From positions 8,892,427-8,956,426 of the forward strand of contig OX442315.1 of the NCBI GenBank assembly GCA_949358305.1: DNA of 64,000 bases. Reading direction: 5' to 3'. Both the position numbers and the translations under genes were made by a program. The notes beneath the pieces were generated by a model, which saw nothing but the letters and a program-made list of their open reading frames with translations, searched no databases and was not told the origin of the DNA. The stretch is from Strigamia acuminata. Taxonomy: Eukaryota; Arthropoda; Chilopoda; Geophilomorpha; Linotaeniidae. Shown here in pieces: positions 11,045 to 22,600 of the stretch (position 1 is the stretch's first letter; each line of letters starts with the position of its first letter).

Positions 11045-11815
11045 TGTTGCGGTCAGCCAACGAGATGACCGGTCAAGGTAGCGACTCCCAAGTCGCTCTT
11101 TGGATCGCATAGTGATTTCCGTACATCTGCGACAGATGAGCAGCAATGGCGCATTGCATTGGAGAAATACTATTGTTGGGTCGGCACAGCAAGGCATGGA
11201 GGAGAAGCGCAAGCTTTACTCCTCCGCACACATTGTTGACACTTGAATAAAATGAGTCGGGAAAAGCAAATAACTGACAACTTGTTTAATCATTGGAATA
11301 ACGAGAAAGACTGAGTAAAAAGCAAAGAAACAAAAAAAGAGCAAGTGCAAGACAATGGCACGTGATAAAAACGACTTAGTTTAGCATTGTTATGTCACGT
11401 CAAACTGCACTGTAGCCTCCTCTTACAGCAAAAAACTGATAATCTAACAATGAGACAAGCAAAAGTGGAAACAGATAAAATTCTCAAATGGCACTTCTAG
11501 GCCTCAGTAGAGAACACAAATAAGAGCTGATAAAATGTAAAGAAATCTTAAAATTAACAAGAAGCGATGCGGAATCCGCACCACAAATGACTAAGAGAAC
11601 AAACCGTTCTTAATATCAAACACAATACCCAAAAAGCTTACACTGTGACAAAAACCAAACACAAAACCAAGTAAGCCTAACACACTTATTTACAAACAAT
11701 TAGAGCGGTGTCCATGGGGATGCAAAGTAAACTCCTAAAGCATATTAAAAACTAACTTACTTAATTATAAGAAACGATACAGCAAATAACACACACTCCA
11801 TCGCTGATAGCAACA
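11045..11815 (-). repeat. BEL 5' LTR
   Basis: 771-bp partner of the LTR at 4368-5138. On the minus strand it drives transcription of the element. It lies only 8 bp from the Copia 3' LTR that begins at 11824. Confidence 0.9.
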
Positions 11816-11823
11816 GCGACTTT

Positions 11824-11998
11824 TGTAGTGAATTAATCAACTCGATTCATCATTTATCAATCAACGAACTCGGTTTTAATGTGCCGAATATACATAACGT
11901 GGAATAACAAGTCGAACCAGTTGCTAGGTAACATCGTAGCAACCAGAAACTTAACATTAACAATGCGCAAACCATTTGGTGTTGGAATTATCCCTACA
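11824..11998 (-). repeat. Copia 3' LTR (complete, 175 bp)
   Basis: Read on the minus strand it starts TGTAGGGATAATTCC and ends in ACTACA, the usual TG...CA. It is preceded by a purine-rich tract. Positions 11824-11945 match the 5' LTR at 16329-16450 exactly by eye. Confidence 0.85.
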
Positions 11999-12011
11999 AA
12001 CTCCCCTTTAA
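11999..12011 (-). promoter_or_regulatory. Copia polypurine tract
   Basis: On the minus strand TTAAAGGGGAGTT immediately precedes the 3' LTR, the place and composition of a plus-strand primer. It fixes the LTR start at 11998. Confidence 0.7.
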
Positions 12012-12100
12012 TTCTGGCACCAAATTTTTGCCCCTTAAGTTTAACAAATGTAAACGAAATTATTAATAAAACGAATAAACATATTTCGCTTCTTCTTTCT

Positions 12101-15100
12101 TCAGTAAATCCCTATGCCCTTGATGCATTTCTCGACATTTGGTCCTCCTAGTGGTTTGGTCAGTAGGTCTGCCCACATCTGTGTCCCGGGTACATGAACA
12201 AGTTGAATCTTCTCTGTTTCCACTTTAGATTTGATGAAGTGGTACTTCCGATTCAAGTACTTCGATCGCACCCTTTGGATCCCCTGCTGCAACATTTGAA
12301 CCGCCGCATCATTGTCGTTGTACAAAACTACCTCATCGTCCACTTCCACCCCTATATCGGTCAGGATAGACTTGACCCAGGTAAGATCTTTGATCGCCTC
12401 AGCAATTCCGTCTAGCTCGCTCTCGCAAGATGATTCTGCGACTTGTTTTTGCTTTTTGCATCTCCAGCTAATCACTGAGCTGCCATTTTTGACAACGAAC
12501 CCCGTGAAAGATCTCGCTTTGCTCGTGGAATCCCAACTAGCATCCGCATAGGCGTGTAGACGCGCTGGTCCCTTAACATAACGCAGTTTGTAGTCTAAAG
12601 TACCCCTGATGTAACGCAACACGCGCTTTGCCGCCACCATATGAATTTCCCTGGGATCTTTGCAAAATCTTGAAAGTGAACTGATCGCGAAACTCAGATC
12701 CGGACGTGTACATGTGGCAAGATACATGATGCTGCCAATCATCTCTTGGTAAAGCCTCTGATCAGCCGGCTTGCTGTCCTGAAAATCCTCCAACTTTGCC
12801 CCTAAAGCGCATGGCGTGACTGCCCCGTTGCACTTGTCTAAACCGAAACGCTTGAGCACCTTTTCGGCGTAACTTCTCTGGAAAAGACATATTCCTTTCT
12901 CGTCTTGGCTTATTTCCAGTCCCAGCACGTACTTGAGCCGTCCCATAGCTACGAGCTCCACGTATCTTCCCAGATCCTTGATTTTCTTGTCTCGGATTGC
13001 CGCCCCCGTGCTTGCCGACACCAAGTCATCGACGTAAACCCCGATGATGACCATTCCTTGGTCGTCTCTGTACATGTACAAACACGGATCGTCTGGTAAT
13101 CTCACAAAACCTGATTTTATCATGACTTCATGCAATTCCTCGTTCCAGCAGCGTCCTGCCTGTTTGAGTCCGTAAAGACTCCGCAGTAATCTGCAAACTG
13201 CATCTCCTTCTCCCTCTTCAAAACCTTTTGGCTGCTCCATAAAAATTTTCTCTTTCAATTTCCCATGCAAATAAGCTGTTTTAACGTCGTGTAAATCCAG
13301 AAGTAAATCATACTTCGCCGCAAGGTCGATTAATATCCTCAGGGATTCGATTCGTACCACCGGCGAAAAAGTCTGATCATAATCGACTCCGGGTCTTTGA
13401 CCACATCCTACGGCCACTAGGCGAGCTTTGTAACGACTCACGCTATCGTCCGGGTTTAATTTTATCCTGTAAACCCATTTAGACTTTACTGGCTTTGCGT
13501 CAACAGGACGTTTCTCTATTTTCCATACACCATGTTGTGCCATCGAATCAATCTCGTCCTTCATGGCCGCTCGCCATTCCTTCGCGTCCAAAGATGCAAC
13601 CGCCTGCTCGTATGTCTCCGGTGTCCTCAAAATCTCGGCTAGATTTGCCCACTCCGTTAATCTGTGCGAACGTCGCACTCCACGTTCCCGCAGATCCGCT
13701 TCTATTGCATCTATACGTGCCCTATTCTGGGCGGCTAATACTTCTTTGGTTGCGCCCGGTCTCCGTCCTCCTCCCCGGGCGTGCACAGGCTCCGGTAACA
13801 GGACCGGTTCAGGCTCGAGTTCGAGTTCGGGTTCGGGCTCCACTTCCGCCGCAGGCACATCTATATCCGGTCCTGGTCCGGCCTGCACGACCGGCCCAAC
13901 CGGCGCAACGGTCGGTTCGTAGAATACATCTAAATCTACGAGCTCATCACCTCGCTCAACTTGCGCGTCGGAAAGCTTCCCCTGCTGCCCCTCGATAAAA
14001 ACGACATCACTGGATTCTGTGACTCGAGATGTATCTGGCATGAAAATTCGATATGCCTTCCGCTTCTGGGAATATCCCACAAAAATACCGTCTCTCGTTT
14101 TTGTTTGCAACTTATTTTGACGAAACTTTGGTTCGAGGACATGCGCTACACAGCCAAATCGTCGCAAATGTGAAACGTTCGGTGTCCTGTCCATCCAAAT
14201 TTCGTAAGGTGTCTTTTCACGTACTCTCGTTTTGCATCTGTTACGCAAATAACCTGCTGTCAGAACAGCTTCGCCCCAGAAGTTCGTGGGTAAATTAGAA
14301 TCCAACATCAAAGTTCGCATCGTTTCAACCAATGTCCTGTTCATGCGTTCCGCGACGCCATTAGACATAGGTGTAAATGGGGTTGTTAGCTCGTGCCGTA
14401 TCCCCTTCTGACGTAAAAACTCCTCCATGTCGCGATTCAAAAATTCCCCGCCATTGTCCGTGCGAAGACGCTTGACTCGTTTTTCCTTCTGAACTTCGCA
14501 CGCCGTCAAAACGTCTTTAATCGCCTGCGCAGCCTGATTTTTCTGCGCCAAAAGACGTACGAAAACCATGCGACTGTGGTCATCTACCATTGTCAAGATG
14601 TACCTCGCTCCTCCCAAAGACTCCGTAGGCATGGGTCCCATCAAATCCGCATGAAAAAGTTCTAATATCTGTTGTGATTGCGGAAAAACGATCGCTTTGT
14701 GAGCTGTCTTCGTCATTTTTCCTCTCACGCACTCCGTGCACTGTTGCGTTTGCAACTTCGAATCCCAATTCAATCCTCTGACCATTTCCTTCTTTTCCAT
14801 CTCCTCCATAGCTTTGTAATTAGGATGACCCAACCTCTTGTGCCATAATTCGCATGTCGGCGTTTGCGCCACTTGCGCCGCTTCACTATCCTGTATCGTC
14901 TCCGACTCGAGACCGCATGTCTCCGTTATTACAAACTTGTCCCCAACTCGTCCCGCCTTCATCACTTCGATTCCTTCTTGATCGGTTATGATGGCATGCT
15001 GTTTCTTAAACGTTACGGTCAAATCCGCGTCCACAATTTTCGGCACCGATAATAAATTTGTCAACAAATCGGGAATGTGTAAAACATTTTTCAATTTCAG

Positions 15101-16189
15101 CCTATTTTTCGAATTTTTCTCTTCAACAACCATTTCCCCTCGACCTGGCGACTCCGTCTCCCTTTCTCCGCTCGCTAAACCCACGCTTTGCGGATACACT
15201 TCGAAAGATCGAAACTTGTCTCGCGTTGAAACCATGTGGCTCGTGGCCCCCGAATCTAACAACCATAGATCTTCTTCGGGTGGGCTTTCCTGCCGGTTTC
15301 GTCCCAAAACGCGTGCATTGCACGTGTACTCACGTGGTCGTCGCTCATCGCAACGCGCCGAGTGCTCTGACGGTTTCCTGCCTTTACCTCTTGTAAATTG
15401 TTTCGACGCTCCACCTCGCCCGCGTGATCCCGTCGCATTTTCTTCGGTTTGTTGTTTCGTCCAGCAATCCCTCGCGAAATGCCCTTTCTTGTGGCAATTG
15501 TAACATTCGATATTCGGTCTTCCTTTGGTTCGCGCTTTGTAAGCGCTCTCATTTCCGGAATTACTTTTCTTTCTTTCTCTTAATCTGTCCTCTTCTGCGC
15601 GTAATGTCATTCGAGCTTCCGCTAGAGTTAATTCATTTCTCTGTCCTTCGAATATTCGCACGTTATTGTCAAATTCGGGCCTCAAACCCCCAGACATGTG
15701 CGCAATCAATTCCTTTTTTGAGAAAACTTTTCCCAATTCGGCTCCCTTATTGGCTATTGCTTGGACTCTGTTCAGGTATTCATCTACTGATTCCTTGTCT
15801 TGCATCTTCAATTTGGCAAGTTCAACTCCGCACCGGACAACTTCATATTCATTTCTTGGCCCCATATCTGCTTCAAGAGCTTCCCACAATCTCTTGGCGC
15901 TTGTTTCTGTCCCAAAACGAACCGCCTGTTCCGCTGACAGTGACAACACCAATACATGCATGGCCTCGTTATTTTTCTTTCTCCAGCTGTCCCAAATGGC
16001 CCTCATCTGGCCATAATTCGCCTGTCCTTGGCGTCCCTTTTCTGGCTCATCTTGTTCTATAGTTGACTCCCATAATTCCTTCATTCTGAGTACAGTTCTC
16101 ATCCGCATCTTCCACAGGAAGTAATTCTGATCCGTTAAACGTTCAACTACTGTCGACGACGACGAGATATTAACCGACGTTCCCGCCAT
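12101..16189 (-). CDS. Copia gag-pol polyprotein, intact
   Basis: 1362 residues. Order of domains: gag of UBN2 type (about 1-220), one zinc knuckle CYNC-x4-H-x4-C starting at 229, aspartic protease with DSGATSH from 312, GAG-pre-integrase HxxxH...C segment starting near Trp449, integrase core with Asp515, Asp578 and Glu614 (D-x62-D-x35-E), reverse transcriptase with YVDD at 1052-1055, and RNase H with Asp1216. The integrase-before-RT order defines Ty1/copia. A Glu/Pro-rich linker lies between integrase and RT. No stops or frameshifts occur, so the protein could be active, although the truncated 5' LTR probably removes part of the promoter. It is clearly related in gag and pol to the decayed copy at 42206-46293. 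Confidence 0.95.
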   Translation of the reverse strand: MAGTSVNISSSSTVVERLTDQNYFLWKMRMRTVLRMKELWESTIEQDEPEKGRQGQANYGQMRAIWDSWRKKNNEAMHVLVLSLSAEQAVRFGTETSAKRLWEALEADMGPRNEYEVVRCGVELAKLKMQDKESVDEYLNRVQAIANKGAELGKVFSKKELIAHMSGGLRPEFDNNVRIFEGQRNELTLAEARMTLRAEEDRLRERKKSNSGNESAYKARTKGRPNIECYNCHKKGHFARDCWTKQQTEENATGSRGRGGASKQFTRGKGRKPSEHSARCDERRPREYTCNARVLGRNRQESPPEEDLWLLDSGATSHMVSTRDKFRSFEVYPQSVGLASGERETESPGRGEMVVEEKNSKNRLKLKNVLHIPDLLTNLLSVPKIVDADLTVTFKKQHAIITDQEGIEVMKAGRVGDKFVITETCGLESETIQDSEAAQVAQTPTCELWHKRLGHPNYKAMEEMEKKEMVRGLNWDSKLQTQQCTECVRGKMTKTAHKAIVFPQSQQILELFHADLMGPMPTESLGGARYILTMVDDHSRMVFVRLLAQKNQAAQAIKDVLTACEVQKEKRVKRLRTDNGGEFLNRDMEEFLRQKGIRHELTTPFTPMSNGVAERMNRTLVETMRTLMLDSNLPTNFWGEAVLTAGYLRNRCKTRVREKTPYEIWMDRTPNVSHLRRFGCVAHVLEPKFRQNKLQTKTRDGIFVGYSQKRKAYRIFMPDTSRVTESSDVVFIEGQQGKLSDAQVERGDELVDLDVFYEPTVAPVGPVVQAGPGPDIDVPAAEVEPEPELELEPEPVLLPEPVHARGGGRRPGATKEVLAAQNRARIDAIEADLRERGVRRSHRLTEWANLAEILRTPETYEQAVASLDAKEWRAAMKDEIDSMAQHGVWKIEKRPVDAKPVKSKWVYRIKLNPDDSVSRYKARLVAVGCGQRPGVDYDQTFSPVVRIESLRILIDLAAKYDLLLDLHDVKTAYLHGKLKEKIFMEQPKGFEEGEGDAVCRLLRSLYGLKQAGRCWNEELHEVMIKSGFVRLPDDPCLYMYRDDQGMVIIGVYVDDLVSASTGAAIRDKKIKDLGRYVELVAMGRLKYVLGLEISQDEKGICLFQRSYAEKVLKRFGLDKCNGAVTPCALGAKLEDFQDSKPADQRLYQEMIGSIMYLATCTRPDLSFAISSLSRFCKDPREIHMVAAKRVLRYIRGTLDYKLRYVKGPARLHAYADASWDSTSKARSFTGFVVKNGSSVISWRCKKQKQVAESSCESELDGIAEAIKDLTWVKSILTDIGVEVDDEVVLYNDNDAAVQMLQQGIQRVRSKYLNRKYHFIKSKVETEKIQLVHVPGTQMWADLLTKPLGGPNVEKCIKGIGIY

Positions 16190-16310
16190 CTCTTGAGAAG
16201 AATTGTCAACAACAATGCAAAATAATCCGATTTTAGTTTTTCTCTTATCAGTGATAAATTTCGACTGATACTTGCGGTTTCATGCCACTAATTTGCCGTG
16301 CATTCTGGAA

Positions 16311-16326
16311 CCGTCATCTGCTACCA
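16311..16326 (-). promoter_or_regulatory. Copia primer-binding site (initiator tRNA-Met type)
   Basis: On the minus strand, 2 bp after the 5' LTR, TGGTAGCAGATGACGG matches the complement of the initiator tRNA-Met 3' end, the usual primer of copia elements. Confidence 0.75.
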
Positions 16327-16328
16327 TT

Positions 16329-16450
16329 TGTAGTGAATTAATCAACTCGATTCATCATTTATCAATCAACGAACTCGGTTTTAATGTGCCGAATATACAT
16401 AACGTGGAATAACAAGTCGAACCAGTTGCTAGGTAACATCGTAGCAACCA
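16329..16450 (-). repeat. Copia 5' LTR, truncated to 122 bp
   Basis: Contains only the downstream part of the 175-bp LTR. The break falls after GTAGCAACCA, where four bases (GTGC) lead into repeat A. The lost part is U3, where promoter elements usually lie. Confidence 0.85.
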
Positions 16451-16454
16451 GTGC

Positions 16455-16815
16455 ATTTGAAAATTGTTTTGTTCCCTGGAAGAAGCGAGCAATAAACTTA
16501 ATAAATAGGAATGTTGAAAGAAACCAACATAAATCTTTATTTTATGACTTGAAGATGCATTTTCTTAGAAAATACAAACAACATTACATCATTTCAATGA
16601 TTAAAATCATCAAACAAATTTAAAACCACTCTAAACTATTTTTCCTGGTGGCAGCACAGAGTGAGTTATGAGGCTCAGCCAATCGGAAATAGGCCCAAGT
16701 ATAGGAGCGCCTTTATATAATCAGTGCTTCGTTCAATTAAATTAACATGATTTTGGGAATATCTTTTGATGTGAGAGGAAAACAACAGTAAAGTGCCCAC
16801 TGACCAATGACAATT
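16455..16815 (+). repeat. 361-bp direct repeat A, right copy
   Basis: Same sequence as 4008-4368. It is followed by AATGAATTCTTTG, presumably the original flank, whereas the left copy is preceded by CAATAAAAAAA, the other original flank. Confidence 0.85.
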
Positions 16816-17575
16816 AATGAATTCTTTGAGTGAAAACAGTTGGTGTATTTATTCAAAGAATTAACTAAAAATCACAGAAAAGCAGAGATTGAAGGAGCAA
16901 GTGGATTGATTTTAATTGAAATAGGCATTTGAGGGATCTATCATGTAAATTTGCACTTTTTGAGGTCAAAAATGCCACTACCTAGCCTAGAAAGACAAGG
17001 GATATGCACATCAACTAAACAAACATTGAAATTTATTGTTAACACAGTTGGAATATTTACACAGCACAGTCAATCAATTTCATTAATGCTGATTAATTAC
17101 CTCATGTGACCTCTAACCTGGATTAAGCCAATTGTGTTTAATTAGCATGTCAGTTTATAAATGTTCAACTACAGACTTTAAAAACTTGTGTTTTGACTGC
17201 ATAATCAATTTTGGTACACAATAAGAGAGAAAGAAATCATCAAACAGATTTTTTTTGAAAAATTATTTTTGAAAAAAAAAATAATGATGATTCTGCCATT
17301 TGCAATGTGCTTTATGTCTTTGTGTTTGTTTGCACAGTTTGATCTCTTCCTAAACTTAGAAATCCCAATAATTGCATCAAGAAGACTGAATACATAATGT
17401 TGATGAAAAAAAAGAAAAACTTATGTAATGTGGATAATTTGATTAGTGAGGAAAACTACTGTGGTGTAAATTAAATATTTTTGTTTTACAAAAATTTTCA
17501 AAATAAACATTAAATTTATTTATTTAGGCAGATTTTGTTATGTCCAAAACAATGTGTATTTGGGCTCATTAACCA
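16816..17575. other. Intergenic, nothing recognised
   Basis: AT-rich unique-looking sequence with an A-rich run near 17260-17285. No gene, RNA or repeat boundary is seen. Confidence 0.5.
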
Positions 17576-18051
17576 TTAACCCTTGGAGGCATAGGTAAGT
17601 CTATACGGATTTATGGACAAGCTCTTTCTTGAATAGGAAAATTTTTTTTTTATCCATTTTTTTGCTGAAAAATTGTGATTTTGTTTATATCATACTGAAC
17701 CTTAACTCAGGTAAAATTTTAAGGCATTGGTCATTTATTTAATTAATTATGCTAAATGCAAATTTTCTGCCCCTTAAAATTCCAGCAAAACTATTATGCT
17801 GGCTTTGCTGCTTAAGAAAGAGCGCTTCAGTTAACAGCTTTTCGCATTTACCAGTAGTGTTTAAACCAACCACTAGTTGGGAAAAAAATATATTTTTTTT
17901 TGCTGTTTATAACTAGCGCCCTTTATAAAATTAGTTGCAAACTTTCAAAAATCGAAACGGCGCTTTAACTAATTGACCTGAAAATTGTCCATAAATCCGT
18001 AATGCCTTATACCAGTACGGCACATTTTATCCTTATGCCTCTGAGGATTAA
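17576..18051 (+). mobile_element. piggyBac-like MITE, copy 2 (outside the duplicated blocks)
   Basis: TTAA at both ends with terminal CCCTTGGAGGCATAGG and its inverted partner (…CTTATGCCTCTGAGGA). About 476 bp. It shows that the family transposes independently of the ICK block. Confidence 0.7.
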
Positions 18052-19375
18052 GACATTAGATAGATAATCAAGGAAACTGGGGATTACTAACAACTAACAA
18101 GACTGTTTGTAGTCAGATACTCAAATAGGAAAAATCAATTTTATTTTTTATGTCCCACTTGAGGACTTTTAGTGCTTTTTTACGCTTAAATATAATTTAA
18201 AGTTACAAGAACATAAAAAGTAAAGAAATAAACAAAACCATGTGGAAGTAATACATAGCTGCACAGATCTTTCTATTCTATCACATTCTGTGGTGTGGAA
18301 GGCTGATAACAGATGGCAGTAAGCTTAATGGCAAACTTTACAACTTTTTCAGTAAAAATAAACTTACTTCATCAAGACAGCTTTGGCTTTAAATGTGTGC
18401 ATACTAATGGTGCCATCACCCATTATTATTTATAGTCGGATACATTCATTTAAGTGCACCGCGTATCCAATAACGTGTAAAAATAAAATACGGTATTTGA
18501 AAAAGGAGAAAGCGACGTCTCCAGTGAATGCCATTGCTGGAGATAAGAGATTTGACATGTATGTTAGACATTACCACCAGAGGTCATACAACTAAACATG
18601 ATCATCTAATTAGAGTTTCGGTATCGGGAAACCGGGGTACCGAATTCCCGGGAAACCCGGTGAGAAATTACTTTACATAAAATTTCACAAAATGTAGCTA
18701 AATCTCACAAAAATTGATTAAAATCTCAAATGTTTCGAGAACGCAAGCTCGGATCGTCAAACACTAAACACCAAACAAAAGAGCGGAAAAAAACTGCACC
18801 AGAAACGTTAATAAAACAACACAACTAATAATCAATATATATTTAATTGAACAATACATACATTTTTTTTAGACACCCTTGGTAACCCTCCTTGCATTGT
18901 TGGGCCGGTTTTATGTAGGCCACCTGGTATTTGGACCATACACTTCCAAAATGACAAGTTTTCTGTAGAAACATGATGACTGAAGTAAAAATGAAAGTTT
19001 TAGGAGATAACATGTTATATGTAGATAAAGTTACACAGATAATAGGTCTCGTGTGGCATGGGGCACACTGCTTTTTGGTGAGAAAGAGAGACAGATGGAT
19101 CGAGGCAAGAAGGTGATGACTCCAAGACATAAATATAGGTCAGATATCAGCAATGTGTGGAAGCGTTCTTTCTGATAATAGCTGGTGAAAAAAAAATTAA
19201 ATTGAAGCCAGTAAAAGTAGAGGATAACTGGAATAATGAATGTAATGTCATATTTTTTGTTACCATGGTTACGGTCTTAACAATATTTAAAAAAAAAAAA
19301 ATCACACACACAACACTTAATAATTTAGAATGAGTCTAGAAATTTCATCTCAAGCAAGTTTTTTTAATTACAATA
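18052..19375. other. Intergenic, nothing firm
   Basis: AT-rich, with a short GC-rich patch of GGGAAACCGG-like repeats at 18620-18660. Frames at 18383-18595 (+) and 18843-19130 (-) show no recognisable protein. Confidence 0.4.
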
Positions 19376-19685
19376 GGGGGTTTCATAAATGATGGGCTGA
19401 AGGCGCCGAAGCGATTATGACGATTATTCTGCTGAAGCGATTATCATGTGACTTGCGTGGGTCAATCACGTGAATAATCGCTTTAGCGTTTCAGCGTTTA
19501 TTTATAATCATTGAAAAAGGTGCTTTTCACGCTTAAAACATAACATAACATAACCTGAAGTCAAGTGACACTAGTATAATCAATTGGACTTGGCACCATC
19601 TAGCGTGGGTCTTCAATAATACAGCGATTGTGATTATTGGAATAATCACTTCAGCGCCTTTAGCGCATCATTTATGAAACCCCTT
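19376..19685. mobile_element. MITE with GGGGTTTCATAAATGATG ends
   Basis: About 310 bp. The termini GGGGTTTCATAAATGATG and its reverse complement extend as imperfect inverted repeats for roughly 45 bp. Internal GAAGCGATTAT-type motifs recur in both orientations (near 19410, 19435, 19480, 19635). No transposase; superfamily not determined. Confidence 0.65.
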
Positions 19686-22600
19686 AAGAAGTTGTTAAAG
19701 GTCATAGGAAGAGAAATGAAAATTACAGTGATACTGAGAAACATTGTACGCATGGTGTGGGTTTACAAATGACGTCATTGATGACATAAAATCCCAGAAT
19801 GCATTGCACAAAATGGTTTCCTTTTAAAAACATGATTTGATCATGTGAAACCACTCATACTTAATTATTACGTAAGTTTTGCAGAAAAAAATGTTATGTA
19901 ACCTTTTTAAAGATTATTTTAAAGAGATTAGAGAAATTTTTCATTTCCCTTCCTATGACCTTTAAAGAATGGGCCTCTGCTTTCTTGGCGAGTAGATTGA
20001 CGAAATTTTTGAACTCAGTAGTCTTTTTATTATGTTAGCCACGACACAGAATTGGCGTTGGGGAAGGAATTAGAATCTACGAAGTCAAGACTCATCTCTT
20101 TTCTTAAGGACACAGACTTTACGCCAATCAAAATTCTGAAACCGGTCAGGGGAACGGAGATGAAGTAAACATCATATTATTGTGAAAATAGGATATTCTT
20201 ATAAGTGGAGTATGAATTTTTTCAATGAGAATTAAATCAAAACAAGCTTAAAATGCGTTTTTGTATGCTAAAACTGCAGGAAATTAGCCTAAATTTCTAT
20301 AAATTTACCTAAATTTTAGTAATAATATCAAGAAAACTCAAATTTCTGACCCAAATTCCAACATACTGGTATAAGCTTTGTGTCTGGAATGGCCAATTCT
20401 TACAAAAAGAATAGCAAAATTGATTTTAAGGGACTCGTTGTCATCTCCAACCTGATTCAGATCTTCACTTTTTTTGCTCAGCAATCGTTTGTGGTACTTT
20501 AAAAAACCCAATTTAGCCTCAAATTTATTCTGGAACCAAATTGGTAGTGGTATAGGACAAATTGTTTACGACTGATTAAGCGCAGCAGGAACTTTCACGC
20601 CAATGCATTCAGTGCCAAAATTGTTAAAGGGTTGGAAGCCAAACTGGAAATGCGATTGGAAGATTACATCAAAGTTCCATCAATGAAGTCTAATGGAAAA
20701 GACTCAGGAGCAAGGAAAATAAATCAGTTAATTCTCACAGCAAGGGTGCTATTTGTCACCATCTATTTATGTCACACTTGGAAAAGAAAAATGAAACAAA
20801 AACTACAAGTTTCTATAAACAGAATGGACACCAAAAAAACAACCAAAAACAAAAACCAATGCTGGAATTGTGGTTGAAGTGGTTTATGACGGGTTTTAGT
20901 TTTTACAACCAAATTCAAAATGGCTGCCACGAAAGTTAGATCTAGGACGATTAACTACAGGACTTCACATCCGCCATTTTTTTTAAAATCTAAGTTGTCC
21001 CGCACAAAAACGAAGTAAACGCCATCTGTCATCTCAATGCTCAAACTTTTTGCGAACAAATGGCGGACAATTGACATCCCACATTTACATTTTTGGCGGA
21101 CGTGAGAACAAAGTTCAATTTTATTTAACGTTTGATTTAAAAATATTATCTAAAAATGTAAGAAATAATTTTCAGACATAATTTTTAACTTAAACATACA
21201 ATATAAATTGTTAGTGTAACCAATCAGTGTTTAATGTGTCATTAGCAGGAAATTGCACGTCATTGCACGTCATGTTAGTTTCGTTTATTGTTTTGTAACT
21301 CATGTGTAGTTGTCTCATGAAGTAAACCTGATCGCTTGCGGTGTTGTATGTTTCAAAAGTGTTTTATTGCTTCATTACACAAACTTACATAAATGTACTC
21401 TAAAAATGCAAATGCGGGATGTCATGTCAGTTGTCCACGAGTTTTTAGCCACTTTTTCAAGTAAAAGCAAGCTTTTAAATTTTATCTGCTCCCTTGTGCT
21501 TCCACTTTAAGAATCTAAGAAATACTGCTTAAAGACGCTCAAAAACGACACATCCACAGTTAGGCAAGGACCGAACGAAACATGGAAAGTTGGGAAAAAT
21601 ATTCAAAGGCCAAAACCCCTGTTTGTTGCTATGGTGCCTACTCAGATACCAATTTTATCCACTGTATAACTTTATAAAGATCTCTGCGGCATATATGTTT
21701 TAAAATTGCATAAAAAGCTAGTGAGAAAACCCCACTTGCAAATTCCAGATGTAAATACATCTCCAAATGGAAAAGCAAAATCAAAAAAAGAGCTAGTGAA
21801 AGAAAAAAGTGCACTCTCTATGCAATTTTTGCAGGCTAGGGAGAAAAAAAGTTAGCAGAGGTGGAAATGTATGAGAACTCCAAGTCTAAATTGTTCTTTC
21901 TGCCATTCAAAACATTCCCAGCAGTGGTGTAGATCAGTATAAAAGATCCCTGGGTTTTAAACATGAAAAAGAAAGGAAAAAAAGGGCATTTATCTTTCTT
22001 TAAAGAAGAAAAGCAGTCAATTGGAATCTACACAATTTTTCAAACCAGCTAGAGACATAATGGACACAAAAAAAAAACTTTCATTTAGTTGAGCAATTTT
22101 AAACTTACCCACCAGAGAGCTCTGGAAATCCACCATGTTCTAGTGACATCTGCAGTTAACAATGTGGTCAACCTGTTACTTTTGACCACATTATATAGAA
22201 AACAAATCCGGCCAATGCTGGTGTCATTGAATCTCAATGGATTTTTAGGCCCCTGGTGGGCAAACTTAAAACCACTAAACTGCGCAGATGATTTCCTAAT
22301 ACCAGTCGTTATTTAAGAGTAATAAACTGTTGTAAAATCACATTATAATTTTGTAACATTATTATGGGTGAAGCCAAAGGGCATTATGTCATAATTTTCC
22401 AATGGTCTGTAGCAGTGGGGTGCAGCTTAGACACTTTGCCATCATTGGTCGAAAAGCGTGACGTCATCAGAGGACCTAGCAACGTATTTAAAAGTCCTAA
22501 AATATATACTAGTATGTGATATCAGATTGCTAGGGATATCTAATACCGAGAGTTAATACTCGAATTTTAAGTTAACATAAAATAAAATAAAATTGAGACT

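Larger units (their letters stand above)
4368..11815 (-). mobile_element. Complete BEL/Pao LTR retrotransposon
   Basis: A 7.4-kb minus-strand element with 771-bp LTRs at both ends and one uninterrupted gag-pol frame. The LTRs begin TGTTGC and end GCAACA, a perfect short inverted repeat. They differ at only one base that I could find (near 4470 versus 11147), so insertion was recent. No target-site duplication is visible: the 5 bp outside are ACAAT on the left and GCGAC on the right. There is also no envelope-like frame. Confidence 0.93.
11824..16450 (-). mobile_element. Copia LTR retrotransposon, 5' LTR truncated
   Basis: A minus-strand element with an intact gag-pol frame, iMet-type primer site and polypurine tract. 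The 3' LTR is 175 bp, but the 5' LTR matches only its last 122 bp, with no difference over that stretch. The missing 53 bp are the first part of U3, replaced abruptly by 4 bp and then repeat A. Target duplications therefore cannot be assessed. The retained LTR identity suggests a young insertion. Confidence 0.9.
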
